This document shows positions 48,444-58,322 of a stretch of 64,000 nucleotides of DNA, in pieces (within the stretch, counting starts at the first letter, position 1; each line of letters begins with the position of its first letter). Position numbers and translations under genes: made by a program. Below the pieces are notes generated by a model. The model made no database searches, had not been told where the DNA came from, and saw only the letters and a list, made by a program, of their open reading frames with translations. The DNA comes from Gilvibacter sp. SZ-19 (lineage in GTDB: Bacteria > Bacteroidota > Bacteroidia > Flavobacteriales > Flavobacteriaceae), in NCBI RefSeq assembly GCF_002163875.1, contig NZ_CP019333.1, forward strand, positions 2,472,864 through 2,536,863, in the 5' to 3' direction.

Positions 48444-50549
48444 TTATGAAATGAAATTCCAGATGTTGCCGTATTTTGCCAATTCGATATAGGTGCGCCT
48501 TACGGCTTCGTTCTGCGGATGCTCTAGGTTGGGGTCCTCCTTAAGCAGGGCAATAGCGTAACTGCGAGCCAAACTCAATATATCGCGATCTCGGACCACA
48601 TCGGCAATGCGAAGGTTTAAAACCCCGCTTTGTTGAGTTCCCATAAGATCTCCAGGTCCGCGTAGCTTGAGGTCAACTTCGGCAATCTCGAAACCGTCGT
48701 TGGTGGCACACATGGTCTCTAAACGGGTTTTAGCTTCCTTAGACACCTTTTTTCCTGTCATGAGTATACAAAAGGACTGGTCGGCACCGCGTCCCACCCG
48801 TCCACGCAATTGATGCAACTGAGAAAGTCCAAAGCGCTCTGCACTTTCAATGACCATAACAGAAGCATTAGGAACATTTACACCAACTTCGATTACAGTG
48901 GTGGCCACCATGATTTGAGTTTCTCCTTTTACAAAGCGTTCCATTTCGTAATCCTTGTCGGCTGGTTTCATCTTTCCATGAACAATGGAGATCTGAAATT
49001 CCGGCATAGGGAAGGAGCGTGAAATAGACTCGTAACCGTCCATCAAATCTTTGTAGTCTAAAGCCTCGCTTTCTTGTATCAAAGGGTACACAATATAGAC
49101 CTGTCTTCCGAGCCTGATTTGGTCCTTTAAAAAGGCAAACATTTTAAGTCGATTTGCGTCGCTTCTCAGGACGGTTTTTACAGGCTTTCTTCCGGGGGGT
49201 AATTCGTCTATCACAGAGAGGTCCAGATCGCCGTATAAACTCATGGCTAAAGTTCTCGGAATTGGAGTTGCTGTCATTACCAAAATGTGTGGAGGGCGTT
49301 CATTTTTTTTCCAGAGCTGAGCGCGTTGTGCCACTCCAAAACGATGCTGCTCGTCTATAACAGCCAAGCCTAAATTCTTAAAAACAACCTTCTTTTCTAA
49401 GAGTGCATGGGTGCCGATTAAGAGGTCTAATTCGCCATTTTCGAGTTTTTCGTGAATTTCCCTCCTAGTTGAAGTATTGGTTGATCCAGTAAGCAAATAA
49501 ACACTGATATTCAATTTTTTACACCAATGCAATAATCCATTATAGTGTTGGACTGACAAAATTTCAGTCGGAGCCATTAAACAAGCCTGAAAACCGTTGT
49601 CAAGCCCTATTAACATTGACATGAACGCAACTATGGTCTTTCCTGAACCCACATCTCCTTGCAAAAGTCTGTTCATTTGGGCATTGCTCCCCATATCGTT
49701 GCGAATTTCTTTGATCACTCGTTTTTGAGCGTCGGTCAATTCAAAGGGCAAATGTTCGTTGAAGAAGGTGTTGAAATATTCCCCTACTCGTGTGAATGGA
49801 TAACCTTTGATTTTTTGTTTGCGTTGAAAATTCTTGCGAATAAGTTGCAACTGTATGTAGAATAATTCCTCGAATTTTAAGCGGTATTGTGCTGCTGCCA
49901 AGACGGTCTGATTCTTGGGAAAATGGACCGCAAAAAGAGCTTGTTTTTTGGTGGGTAATTTGAGCTGTTCAAAGAGGGCTTTTGGAAGGCTTTCTTGGAA
50001 CTCATTTTTAGCTCCTAAAAAGAGCTGTTCAACCATGCTAATTACAGCTCGATTTGTCACCCCTTTTGCCGCCAATTTTTCGGTGGAAGGATAAACCGCC
50101 TGCATGCCAGATCGGAGCTTTTTTTCGTGTTCAGATTGTAATTCCAACTCTGGATGCGGCATGGAAAACTGCTGTTGAAATTTATTGATCCGGCCAAAGG
50201 CGACATACTTTTTTCCGAGCTTGAGTCGTTCCTTTATCCACTTTTGTCCTCGAAACCATACCATTTTCATACTCCCGGTTTCGTCTTCAAAAGTCGCTTC
50301 GAGTCGATTGCCTTTTTTCTGTTGAACTGTTTTTAGGTGGGTAATCATCCCCACCACTTGTACTTCCGCGCCAGTGTCGCGCAACTCATTGATCTTTAAA
50401 TATTGGGTCCGATCTATGTATTTACGCGGAAATAAGTGTAATAGATCTTGATAGGTGTGTATACCGAGTTCAGAACGCAGCACATCGGCCCGATTAGGGC
50501 CTACGCCCTTAAGATAGGCGATAGGTGTTTGTAAGTAATTTGCGTTCAT
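48444..50549 (-). CDS. recG: ATP-dependent DNA helicase RecG
   Basis: RecG reverses stalled forks and branch-migrates recombination intermediates. The 701-residue protein has a wedge/OB domain (about 55-150), Walker A LLQGDVGSGKTIVAFM, the DEQH box LAVIDEQHRFGV, motif III TATPIPRTLAM, and RVGRGADQSFCIL. A near-perfect -7 box (TATTTTTA) lies 4 nt before the ATG on the minus strand. Confidence 0.96.
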   Translation of the reverse strand: MNANYLQTPIAYLKGVGPNRADVLRSELGIHTYQDLLHLFPRKYIDRTQYLKINELRDTGAEVQVVGMITHLKTVQQKKGNRLEATFEDETGSMKMVWFRGQKWIKERLKLGKKYVAFGRINKFQQQFSMPHPELELQSEHEKKLRSGMQAVYPSTEKLAAKGVTNRAVISMVEQLFLGAKNEFQESLPKALFEQLKLPTKKQALFAVHFPKNQTVLAAAQYRLKFEELFYIQLQLIRKNFQRKQKIKGYPFTRVGEYFNTFFNEHLPFELTDAQKRVIKEIRNDMGSNAQMNRLLQGDVGSGKTIVAFMSMLIGLDNGFQACLMAPTEILSVQHYNGLLHWCKKLNISVYLLTGSTNTSTRREIHEKLENGELDLLIGTHALLEKKVVFKNLGLAVIDEQHRFGVAQRAQLWKKNERPPHILVMTATPIPRTLAMSLYGDLDLSVIDELPPGRKPVKTVLRSDANRLKMFAFLKDQIRLGRQVYIVYPLIQESEALDYKDLMDGYESISRSFPMPEFQISIVHGKMKPADKDYEMERFVKGETQIMVATTVIEVGVNVPNASVMVIESAERFGLSQLHQLRGRVGRGADQSFCILMTGKKVSKEAKTRLETMCATNDGFEIAEVDLKLRGPGDLMGTQQSGVLNLRIADVVRDRDILSLARSYAIALLKEDPNLEHPQNEAVRRTYIELAKYGNIWNFIS

Positions 50550-50666
50550 AGTTTAAAAATAATCGATTCACCCGCCACAGCCTACCATTGTTAAAAAGTT
50601 CGTAGGATTGTTAATGTTTGTATTAACAGATTTATAAATTGTGGGTATTTGCCTTATTTTGTGCGT

Positions 50667-52754
50667 ATGAAATATTGGTTTTACTGGATTTTCTTTGTTG
50701 GATGGATTTATGCTTATGGTCAGCAAGAGCAGAATTTTGATGTCAATCAAATTGCCGCAATCATTACACCTGATTTTCAGGAAAAGTCAATAGCCGCAGC
50801 ATATACTGCAGACTTTGAAATTTTGAAACCTACGACCAAAGTTTATTTGGATGCTCGTATTGATACCTTGTATGATGCCGGTGTTTTTCAAATAGAAGAC
50901 AAACGAATGATCGAGGGAGCATCGGTTGTGCTTGAAGATGATAAAGTCATAATTTCCGGCGATTTCAAGCCAGATCAAAATCTAACAGTAAGCTTCAAAT
51001 ATAAAGTTAAACCTAAACAAACGCTTTACTTTTTTGGAGATCAGATGTGGACCCAAGGTCAAGGAAAGTATACGAGTTATTGGTTGCCGAGTATTGATGA
51101 CATGACCGATAAGATCGAATTCGATTTATCAATACCATTACCTGCTGACTATGTCGCCATATCAAACGGTGTATTAACTGATAAAGAAGATGATGAAAGT
51201 ATTTCTCACTGGCACTTTGATATGGAAAATCCTATGTCGAGTTATTTGGTCATGATCGCTGTGGGAAAGTATGACAAACAACAACTGAATTCAAGTTCTG
51301 GTATTCCTTTAGAGAATTATTATTTAAAAGGCGATGAAGCCTACGTAGAGCCTACCTACCGCTATACCAAAGAGATCTTTGATTTTCTGGAAGGTAAAAT
51401 TGGAGTGCCTTATCCTTGGCCCAACTACAAGCAAGTACCTGTGCGAGATTTTCTTTACGCCGGTATGGAGAACACTACAGCGACGGTCTTTTCGTCGGCC
51501 TTTGTGGTAGATAGTATTGGCTTTAATGACAAGAATTATGTCAACGTGAATGCGCATGAGTTGGCGCATCAATGGTTCGGAAATTACGTCACAGAGGTAT
51601 CTGCGGCAGATCATTGGCTGCACGAGGGTTTTGCAAGCTATTACGCTTTGCTGGCCGAACGGGAACTCTTTGGAGATGATTATTACTACTGGAAGCTCTT
51701 CAACACGGCGGAACAACTCCGCAGCAGAAGTGACAGCGGAAAAGGAGAGGCCTTGTCCAACCCTAAGGCGAGTTCGCTCACTTTTTATGAGAAGGGTACC
51801 TGGGCTTTAATTGCTTTGGATGAGTTGCTGGGTACTTTTGATTTTGATCGAGCGATCAAAGCCTATTTGGAGCGTTACGCTTTTAATAATGCGACCTTAG
51901 ACGATTTCTTTGCAGTAGTTGCCCAGGTGACCGGCAAGGATATGACGGAGTTTCGCAAGCAGTGGATAGACCAAACCTCTTTCAAATCCGCTTGGGCCTT
52001 AGACTATTTGACCCAGTCCGAATTTATAAAATCGTACTTGAGCTTAGAAGCACTGCGGAAGGAGCCACTCGATGCCAAACAAAGCGCCTTAGCGACAGCC
52101 ATAGGTAGTTCCAATGATTATTTGGGGCAAGAGGCGGTCTTTCAACTATCAGGGGAGCCTATGAATTTAAGTTTGCCGCTATATACAGCAGCTTTAGCCG
52201 ATGAGCAGCTTTTGGTTAGACAAGCTGTAGCCCAAAGTCTAAGTAGCATTCCTTTGGCCATTAAAAGCGATTTTGAGGCGCTGTTAAGTGATGATTCTTA
52301 TGTGACTCAAGAAATGGCCTTGTACAGGCTGTGGAGCAGCTTCCCACAAGATCGATCTAAATATCTGGACCGAATGGCCTCCGCCCTAGGCTTTAAGGAA
52401 AAGAACATAAGACAGCTTTGGCTCACCTTGGCCATTGTGACTCCAAATTACAAGCAAGATCAGAAACGGGAATTCATCAAGGAACTGATGAGCTATGCGA
52501 CAGCGAATTACAGTTTTGAGACAAGGGAGTTGGCCTTGAACTATCTCACGGAGATCCAAATTGTAAATGAATCGGTGCTGTTGTCCTTGGTAGACGCTTG
52601 TGTACACCCCAATTGGCGATTCCGCAGTGGTGCCAGAGAATTGCTGAAAAGACAAATGGATAATCCGCTAGTGAAGAATTTATTGGAAGAAATATTAGCA
52701 GGGTCCAGTAATGAAAGTGAAAGGAACTATCTTCGGAATCTACTGAATGAGTAA
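50667..52754 (+). CDS. M1 family aminopeptidase
   Basis: This 695-residue zinc metallopeptidase has a signal peptide (MKYWFYWIFFVGWIYAYGQQ). The exopeptidase motif is AGMEN and the zinc site is HELAH (His297, Glu298, His301) with Glu320 in WLHEGF. The C-terminal 250 residues are HEAT-like helices. I chose the ATG at 50667 because a TTATTTTG box ends 5 nt upstream; the frame opens at 50649. It is probably periplasmic, acting on peptide N-termini. Confidence 0.9.
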   Translation: MKYWFYWIFFVGWIYAYGQQEQNFDVNQIAAIITPDFQEKSIAAAYTADFEILKPTTKVYLDARIDTLYDAGVFQIEDKRMIEGASVVLEDDKVIISGDFKPDQNLTVSFKYKVKPKQTLYFFGDQMWTQGQGKYTSYWLPSIDDMTDKIEFDLSIPLPADYVAISNGVLTDKEDDESISHWHFDMENPMSSYLVMIAVGKYDKQQLNSSSGIPLENYYLKGDEAYVEPTYRYTKEIFDFLEGKIGVPYPWPNYKQVPVRDFLYAGMENTTATVFSSAFVVDSIGFNDKNYVNVNAHELAHQWFGNYVTEVSAADHWLHEGFASYYALLAERELFGDDYYYWKLFNTAEQLRSRSDSGKGEALSNPKASSLTFYEKGTWALIALDELLGTFDFDRAIKAYLERYAFNNATLDDFFAVVAQVTGKDMTEFRKQWIDQTSFKSAWALDYLTQSEFIKSYLSLEALRKEPLDAKQSALATAIGSSNDYLGQEAVFQLSGEPMNLSLPLYTAALADEQLLVRQAVAQSLSSIPLAIKSDFEALLSDDSYVTQEMALYRLWSSFPQDRSKYLDRMASALGFKEKNIRQLWLTLAIVTPNYKQDQKREFIKELMSYATANYSFETRELALNYLTEIQIVNESVLLSLVDACVHPNWRFRSGARELLKRQMDNPLVKNLLEEILAGSSNESERNYLRNLLNE

Positions 52755-52793
52755 AGACCTCTCCGCACAGATCTTGTTCGAAGAGGCCTTTTA
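52753..52793 (+). terminator. Terminator after the M1 peptidase gene
   Basis: AAAGACCTCT (52753-52762) pairs with AGAGGCCTTT (52782-52791), with one mismatch, followed by a T-rich stretch. Confidence 0.6.
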
Positions 52794-52807
52794 TTATAAT
52801 TGAAGGA

Positions 52808-54835
52808 TTACTTGACCAGTAACTTTTCAGTTAAAATTTGCCCGTCTTTAGTGGTAACATGTACAAAATACATACCTGCACTTAAGCTGCTAATATCCAA
52901 TTGTTCATTCTGAACACCAGCTGGCATTTGCTCCATTATAACTTGACTTCCATTCAGATTATAGACCGAGACAGCCGTTAATTCCTGTTCTGAAATTTGA
53001 ATAGTTACATAGTTATGTGCCGGATTGGGGATAATACTGAAACCAGACTTCGTATCGCTAGTCGATTTATCTTCTATGCTTGGCGTTTGATAAGTACCTA
53101 GTATATCCTTAATGAACTTAATATCATTAGCTGCTAAAGTAGCATCACCCACAAAACTACTGTTTAAAACAAGCTGATAAGTAAATCCGTCGTCTACACA
53201 ATCTTCGCAACAGCTCGGAGTTTGCATTCCAACAACATAGAGTACATCATCGGCGAATGGGAATCCTGGGAAGTTTGTGGTCAGATCCCAATTTGGGCCT
53301 GATGATGGAGGGTTAAAGATGCTACTTCCGCCAATATCATTACCCCATCCGTAAGTTGCCGCTGGGTCTACAGTAATTGTACCTCCTGAATAATTGTCTA
53401 CAGTAAACACAAACCAGAACCAAGGTTGATCGCAGATTTCTGTACTGTATGGAAGGGCGTCATCTAAGGGGTCAATAGTATTTATCGATCCGGTGATTTC
53501 TTGAGGTTCACCTTGATGAAGCACCGAAATATTCAAGTTTGGATCTTTGAGTTCCTGAACAGATAAATCGTCGATGGCCAGATCGTTACCATCGCCCAGA
53601 GAACCTTCGTCTAAAATAATTTGTATAACCATTTCCTCTTGCCCTCTGAAACAAAAATTCAAATTCATCCAATCACATGGGTCAGAAGCGTCGGTATTAA
53701 TGGTCGCCGTCTCGGAATAGAATGAAGATAGTTGCACCGTGATTTGTGGAAGCACGTCAAAAGTACATTGTGGTAAGTTTTTGAAGTTACCGCAGAATCT
53801 GTATTCCTTTTCCGGGTCTAGACCGGTGAGGGTTTGTTCCCATATTACACTTTGAGAACCACTCGCTTGATTGGTCAAACCATTGACCAATAGGAACTGA
53901 TCGTTGTTAGCATAAGTTGTTGCGTCTTGACAGTAAGAATGGTCTGTAACGTTAGCTCCAAAGGCACTAGCACTAGTCCCTACATCGTACTGACCAGGTA
54001 GGGTAGCAGAGTTCTGGCTGTAATCGCTACTGAATCCTGTTACGCCAAATTCAAAGTTTCCATTGGCAATTAGATTGTCAGATTCATCACAACAATAAGC
54101 TCCTTCATTGGTTGGTTCAGGTTCGCCACTGTAAGTGCTGTCGCAGTCTTGACTGATGCAAATATTGTCTAAGCCAAATTGTTCATCGCCTCCTCCTACA
54201 TCAACGTAATAGGCTAGTGATTCCACATTCGTTATGAGACTGTCCCAGGCAGCAGCTCCGCCCGAATTAACCCATTGTCCGTCGGCATTACTAGGCAAGT
54301 CGGTTCCATCGCTCAGTTCTATAGGGGCACAAATACGAACCCATCCGCGAGAAACATCATAGGAACCGCTCATCACAAAGGTTGCGGAGTTAGTTGCGCC
54401 GAGTGGATCGTTGGTGTTGTAGATGCGTAAGGTGTTTGGTGTTAGCGTGCCCGTCGCAATATAAAAGGTGCGGATGTCAAAGCATAAACAGCCCTCTCCC
54501 TGAACCATTTCTATCCAATTACCGTCGTAATCTACAGGATTGTATATAAAACTCCCGCCATTGCTACATCCTTGGTCATCAATGTCGAGATAGATATCTC
54601 CAGCTCCACCTATACTACCAACATCGTTATAACCAACATTGGCATTAATGGTTCCCCAATTATCTAGTACTCCAGGTACCGCCGTACCTGTGCATCCTGG
54701 CCCTGTTACAGGGGTCACTGGGTTAGCATTAAAGTTTTCACAGAACCCTGTGGTCTGTGCATTTGTTATGGCAGAAAGCAGCAAAGCCGCCGAGAATAGC
54801 CATAGTTTAATTCCTTGTCGTACAAATTTCTTCAT
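52808..54835 (-). CDS. Large secreted T9SS cargo protein
   Basis: This 675-residue exported protein has a signal peptide ending near ITNAQ. Two discoidin/carbohydrate-binding-like beta-sandwich regions lie near 30-225 and 255-425 (NLIANGNFEFGVTGFSSDY, LDPEKEYRFCGNFKNLPQCT, LAIDDLSVQEL), with many Cys. The C-terminal sorting domain (about residues 595-675, FSIIPNPAHNYVTIQISEQE) ends TEKLLVK. No enzyme motif is visible; binding or adhesion is likely. Confidence 0.78.
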   Translation of the reverse strand: MKKFVRQGIKLWLFSAALLLSAITNAQTTGFCENFNANPVTPVTGPGCTGTAVPGVLDNWGTINANVGYNDVGSIGGAGDIYLDIDDQGCSNGGSFIYNPVDYDGNWIEMVQGEGCLCFDIRTFYIATGTLTPNTLRIYNTNDPLGATNSATFVMSGSYDVSRGWVRICAPIELSDGTDLPSNADGQWVNSGGAAAWDSLITNVESLAYYVDVGGGDEQFGLDNICISQDCDSTYSGEPEPTNEGAYCCDESDNLIANGNFEFGVTGFSSDYSQNSATLPGQYDVGTSASAFGANVTDHSYCQDATTYANNDQFLLVNGLTNQASGSQSVIWEQTLTGLDPEKEYRFCGNFKNLPQCTFDVLPQITVQLSSFYSETATINTDASDPCDWMNLNFCFRGQEEMVIQIILDEGSLGDGNDLAIDDLSVQELKDPNLNISVLHQGEPQEITGSINTIDPLDDALPYSTEICDQPWFWFVFTVDNYSGGTITVDPAATYGWGNDIGGSSIFNPPSSGPNWDLTTNFPGFPFADDVLYVVGMQTPSCCEDCVDDGFTYQLVLNSSFVGDATLAANDIKFIKDILGTYQTPSIEDKSTSDTKSGFSIIPNPAHNYVTIQISEQELTAVSVYNLNGSQVIMEQMPAGVQNEQLDISSLSAGMYFVHVTTKDGQILTEKLLVK

Positions 54836-54940
54836 GATTCGAAAATTTAGTTGCCTACTCTATTGAATGGGGTTTTCGGCTTCCTCCCGGGACATCGAAA
54901 GTCTTGGGTCAAAAGTCTCCTTATATTCATTAATCTTCTG

Positions 54941-54955
54941 TAGGTCAATGACCTA
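54941..54955. promoter_or_regulatory. Perfect 15-bp palindrome upstream of the 7TM/two-component operon
   Basis: TAGGTCA-A-TGACCTA is a perfect 7-bp inverted repeat with a 1-nt centre. It sits between the divergent T9SS gene and the lipoprotein operon, so it could control either. Confidence 0.5.
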
Positions 54956-54983
54956 AATCAATAAGTGCTATGCCTAGTTTTAA

Positions 54984-55030
54984 AAGGGGTAAACACCCCC
55001 TTAATATTTTAAATAATGCGAATACCTTTA
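54984..55030 (+). promoter_or_regulatory. Promoter and activator-site candidate of the 7TM/two-component operon
   Basis: TACCTTTA (55023-55030) matches TAnnTTTG at all but the last base and predicts a start near 55035. No -33 TTG is present. Instead GGGGT-AAAC-ACCCC (54986-54999) is centred about 42 bp upstream of that start, the usual place for a response-regulator activator touching polymerase. Confidence 0.45.
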
Positions 55031-55056
55031 CACTTCACTAATCACAACATCCCATT

Positions 55057-55767
55057 ATGAAACATTTAAAACCACTTACATTATTAGCGTTTAGTATACT
55101 GTTGATTTCTTGTGGTACGGCTATCGATAAATTCAACAGCTCTCCACATCGCATCAGTCTAAAACGAGGAGATAGTTTGTTTACCAATTATCACGACCGC
55201 TTCGATAATGCCATTGTTGATATACAAAACGATTTTGTCCCTAGAGAAGAGGAGTATCTGCCAACAGAATATCTGTGGATAAGTAAAAGAGACTTGCAGT
55301 GTTATTTAGATATGCTAGAGGAGGTTGAGAAGTTGAACGATCAAGAGATCACGGGAATTGCCATTTATTTAGGCGCTTATGGTGATGATCAAGTTGCTCG
55401 TAATAATAAAGAGCGCGATAGGAGACCAGGTAGCCTACAAGATATGTTAGATGATTACAAAAAAGGAACTTTTGTAGCTAAGCGTTTTATTGAGAACTAT
55501 GGCGATTATAACGGTAGAATCACCACTTTTTTGGCGCCTACTTTCTATGATAAAACAGATACAGTAACCTACCCAACAGCTTTGCCAAAGCACAAACCTT
55601 TTTATATTAGACCTCACGACCCAAACAAAAGATATATAGGAGAATACATACCTATAGATTTTAGAGAAGAGTTTGTAGTTTCTGGAAATCGCAATGGCGG
55701 GGACACCACAAGTTTACTTATGGATGAGCTTAATGCGATGCCGCCTAAAAAGCCGGGTAATCAGTAA
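55057..55767 (+). CDS. Lipoprotein of unknown function, first gene of the two-component operon
   Basis: This 236-residue lipoprotein has signal MKHLKPLTLLAFSILLISC. The mature part is charged, with conserved-looking segments LWISKRDLQCYLDMLEEVE, ITGIAIYLGAYGDDQ and NGRITTFLAPTFYD. No family recognised. It lies 5 bp before the 7TM gene; it may be a periplasmic partner of the sensor, by context only. Confidence 0.65.
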   Translation: MKHLKPLTLLAFSILLISCGTAIDKFNSSPHRISLKRGDSLFTNYHDRFDNAIVDIQNDFVPREEEYLPTEYLWISKRDLQCYLDMLEEVEKLNDQEITGIAIYLGAYGDDQVARNNKERDRRPGSLQDMLDDYKKGTFVAKRFIENYGDYNGRITTFLAPTFYDKTDTVTYPTALPKHKPFYIRPHDPNKRYIGEYIPIDFREEFVVSGNRNGGDTTSLLMDELNAMPPKKPGNQ

Positions 55768-55772
55768 TTTTA

Positions 55773-56435
55773 ATGGATCAGTTTATTGAGTTTCTAAAGC
55801 ATTGGTTACCGACAATGCAAATTGTAACAGTCATTGTGGGCACCTTGGCAGCCTTTAAACAACGCAATAGACTCCTCAATTTATTTGTTTTGTTTCTGTG
55901 GTATGCCATACTCAACGAGTTTTTTGCGGACTATTATGGAACCGAAATTCAACCTGGTAACAATAGTATCGTTTATAATGTTTTTTATCCAGTATTCTTT
56001 GGAGTTCTTTTTTATCTGTTACATCAATCTATAAAGAGTCGGAGGTTTAAACAGCTTATAGTTTTCATGTATGGGAGTTATTTTATCTCCATGTTTATTG
56101 AGCTATTTGTACTCGGAGTAGATTACACGCTGCAACGGCAATCGCTTCCTTATATCATAGCCGGAACTTCACTCTTAGTATGTTTTTTGTATTTTTTCGT
56201 TGAATTACTGCGAGAAGAACTGGTAATGCATGTAGAGCGTAATATGGTCTTTTGGATTGCAACAGCTTACTTCTTCTATCTATTGGCCTATGTGCCGCTT
56301 AAGGTGGAGCAGAACTACTATGCCAACAGTGTTAGAATGGCAAGTTTATTTGATGTCTATTTCATTATGACCTTAATTATGAATTTGTTTTTGATTATTG
56401 GATTTGTATGGAGCAGTTTGTGGGAGGAGAAATAA
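55773..56435 (+). CDS. Seven-transmembrane protein, putative sensor
   Basis: This 220-residue integral membrane protein has about seven hydrophobic spans (near residues 14-31, 34-51, 66-84, 92-115, 126-147, 157-176 and 189-214) and short loops. No enzymatic motif is seen. It overlaps the histidine kinase gene by 28 bp. The kinase has only one span and no input domain, so this protein may supply the sensing part. This is an inference from gene order. Confidence 0.65.
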   Translation: MDQFIEFLKHWLPTMQIVTVIVGTLAAFKQRNRLLNLFVLFLWYAILNEFFADYYGTEIQPGNNSIVYNVFYPVFFGVLFYLLHQSIKSRRFKQLIVFMYGSYFISMFIELFVLGVDYTLQRQSLPYIIAGTSLLVCFLYFFVELLREELVMHVERNMVFWIATAYFFYLLAYVPLKVEQNYYANSVRMASLFDVYFIMTLIMNLFLIIGFVWSSLWEEK

Positions 56436-57175
56436 TTCTTTTTATTACCATACTCTGTGTTTTAGGAGTGTTCTTGTGGCTATTTGTGCTCATTTTCATT
56501 CGTCGCAAGAATATGTTATTGGCTAGGCAATACCAAGCCGAAAAGGAATTTGAAGCTGAATTGGCGAAGGCACAGGTAGAAATTCAACAACATACCCTCA
56601 GAAATATTAGTTGGGAACTTCATGACAATATTGGCCAATTGTTGACACTAGCTAAAATACAAGCTCAAAACGCACAAGAAAAGCCTGCAGAACTTGTTCA
56701 AGCCATAGACAGCATAGGGGAAGCATTGAATGAGCTCAGAGATTTGTCAAAACACATTAATCCAGAAAGTCTCAAAAATCTAAAACTGCATCAGGCTATT
56801 ATGGCTGAGACGGATCGGTTTAATAGATTAGGTGTCATTGTAGCGGATACACAAATTAAAGGCACTCCGATCGCATTAAACGCTCAGGAAGAATTGCTTC
56901 TCTTTCGTATTGTTCAGGAATTTTTTACAAATACCATTAAATATGCCAAGGCAAAAAAGCTCAATGTAGTATGTGCATATAGTGAAAACACTGTTGCAAT
57001 TGCTTGCAGGGACAATGGTATTGGTTTTGACCCGTCTCAAATTCATGAGGGATTGGGTTTAAGAAATATGCGTCATAGAGCAGCAATTCTTGGAGCAGAG
57101 TTACTTATTCAATCCGAATTAAAAAAAGGTACTACCTTGGAACTGACTTATAAAAAGGATTCCTATGACTCATAA
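56408..57175 (+). CDS. Sensor histidine kinase (HisKA_3/NarX type) without input domain
   Basis: The 255-residue kinase has one N-terminal span (residues 9-31), a coiled stretch (40-62), and a HisKA_3 domain with phospho-acceptor His72 in ISWELHDNIGQLL. The ATPase domain has an N box (EFFTNTIKYAKA), G1 (DNGIGFD) and G2 (GLGLRNM). No PAS, Cache or TPR sensor part is present. It overlaps the response regulator gene by 11 bp. Confidence 0.9.
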   Translation: MEQFVGGEIILFITILCVLGVFLWLFVLIFIRRKNMLLARQYQAEKEFEAELAKAQVEIQQHTLRNISWELHDNIGQLLTLAKIQAQNAQEKPAELVQAIDSIGEALNELRDLSKHINPESLKNLKLHQAIMAETDRFNRLGVIVADTQIKGTPIALNAQEELLLFRIVQEFFTNTIKYAKAKKLNVVCAYSENTVAIACRDNGIGFDPSQIHEGLGLRNMRHRAAILGAELLIQSELKKGTTLELTYKKDSYDS

Positions 57176-57800
57176 AATCGTTGTGGTGGACGATCATACC
57201 TTATTACGCCAAGCAATAGGTCATATGGTTAACAGTTTCGACAATTTTGAAACGCTTTATGAATGCCAAAATGGCGAAGAGTTACTGACGCAACTCCAGA
57301 CTTCTAAGGAGCATCCTGATATCATCCTAATGGATATAAACATGCCAATAATGGATGGAATTGAGGCGACAGAAAAGGTATCGTCCTTGTGGCCAGAGAT
57401 AAAGATAATGGCCTTGTCTGTCGAAGAAGAAGATTCCACGATTTTAAGCATGCTTAAGGCAGGTGCCTGTGGATATTTGCTCAAAGACTCTAAAAAGAGC
57501 GTTTTAAGACAAGCTCTGGAACAGCTTGTAGATACAGGTTACTATCATACGCCAAACGTTGCCAAACTTCTTGTGAACTCATTGAAAGAACCAAGAATTT
57601 TAGATACGCTAAAGGATCGGGAAAGGGAATTTTTGACCCATGCGTGTACCGATCGCACCTATAAAGAGATTGCAAATATTATGTGTGTAAGTCCGAAGAC
57701 GGTAGAAGGTTATCGGGATTCGCTCTACGAAAAGCTTGAAATTCGGAATCGGATAGGTTTGGTTCTTTTCGCTATTAAAAACAAGCTAGTCAATCCTTAA
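57165..57800 (+). CDS. NarL/LuxR-family response regulator
   Basis: The 211-residue regulator has a receiver domain (Asp9, Asp10, phospho-acceptor Asp57 in ILMDINMPIMDG, and Lys in YLLKDS) and a C-terminal LuxR helix-turn-helix (TYKEIANIMCVSPKTVEGYR). It is the likely target of the adjacent kinase. An inverted repeat near -42 upstream of the operon is a candidate site for autoactivation. Confidence 0.93.
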   Translation: MTHKIVVVDDHTLLRQAIGHMVNSFDNFETLYECQNGEELLTQLQTSKEHPDIILMDINMPIMDGIEATEKVSSLWPEIKIMALSVEEEDSTILSMLKAGACGYLLKDSKKSVLRQALEQLVDTGYYHTPNVAKLLVNSLKEPRILDTLKDREREFLTHACTDRTYKEIANIMCVSPKTVEGYRDSLYEKLEIRNRIGLVLFAIKNKLVNP

Positions 57801-58318
57801 AATAATTCCGCTACCTCTTTTCTAATGTAAGCGAGCGCCTTTTGAGAAGGGGTAACATCGTCCATAAAGTTGGTCAACAAATACTGACGCAAATTGTCTG
57901 GAGATCCGTCTTTTTCGTGCATCACACCTTGACGGATCACGTGAATGGTCGCATTCTTGGCTGCGTTGATCAAATTCCAGCACTCTTGAGAGACATAGAT
58001 CTGCTGAGAGATGTTGTGGTCGAACTCCTGTTCAATATTTCGGATCAATAGGCTCTCGTAGTTCTCCAGGCTATTTCCAACGGGTTTAACGCGCGTAAGG
58101 AGTCGATTGGGGTCTATGCGCTCCAAAAACAAGGTCAAGCGTTCGTAGGCTTGTAAACGCATGGGAATGGTGTTCTTCTGCGCTTCTTGCTGGATCAGAT
58201 AACGACGGCGACCTTCTTCGTTAGCCGTGTGACCTTTGAAAAAGTAATAAGCGACAATTCCAACCAAGATGGCCGGAAGTAAGTAGGCAACATAACCTAA
58301 TACCTGTTCGATTTCCAT
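57797..58318 (-). CDS. Membrane-anchored protein of unknown function
   Basis: The 173-residue protein has one N-terminal span (residues 5-27, EQVLGYVAYLLPAILVGIVAYYFF) and a soluble helical domain (RLQAYERLTLFLERIDPNRL, FDHNISQQIYVSQECWNLIN, FMDDVTPSQKALAYIRKEVA). It resembles conserved Bacteroidetes proteins of unknown role. It is the last gene of the minus-strand operon. Confidence 0.7.
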   Translation of the reverse strand: MEIEQVLGYVAYLLPAILVGIVAYYFFKGHTANEEGRRRYLIQQEAQKNTIPMRLQAYERLTLFLERIDPNRLLTRVKPVGNSLENYESLLIRNIEQEFDHNISQQIYVSQECWNLINAAKNATIHVIRQGVMHEKDGSPDNLRQYLLTNFMDDVTPSQKALAYIRKEVAELF

Positions 58319-58322
58319 AGTT

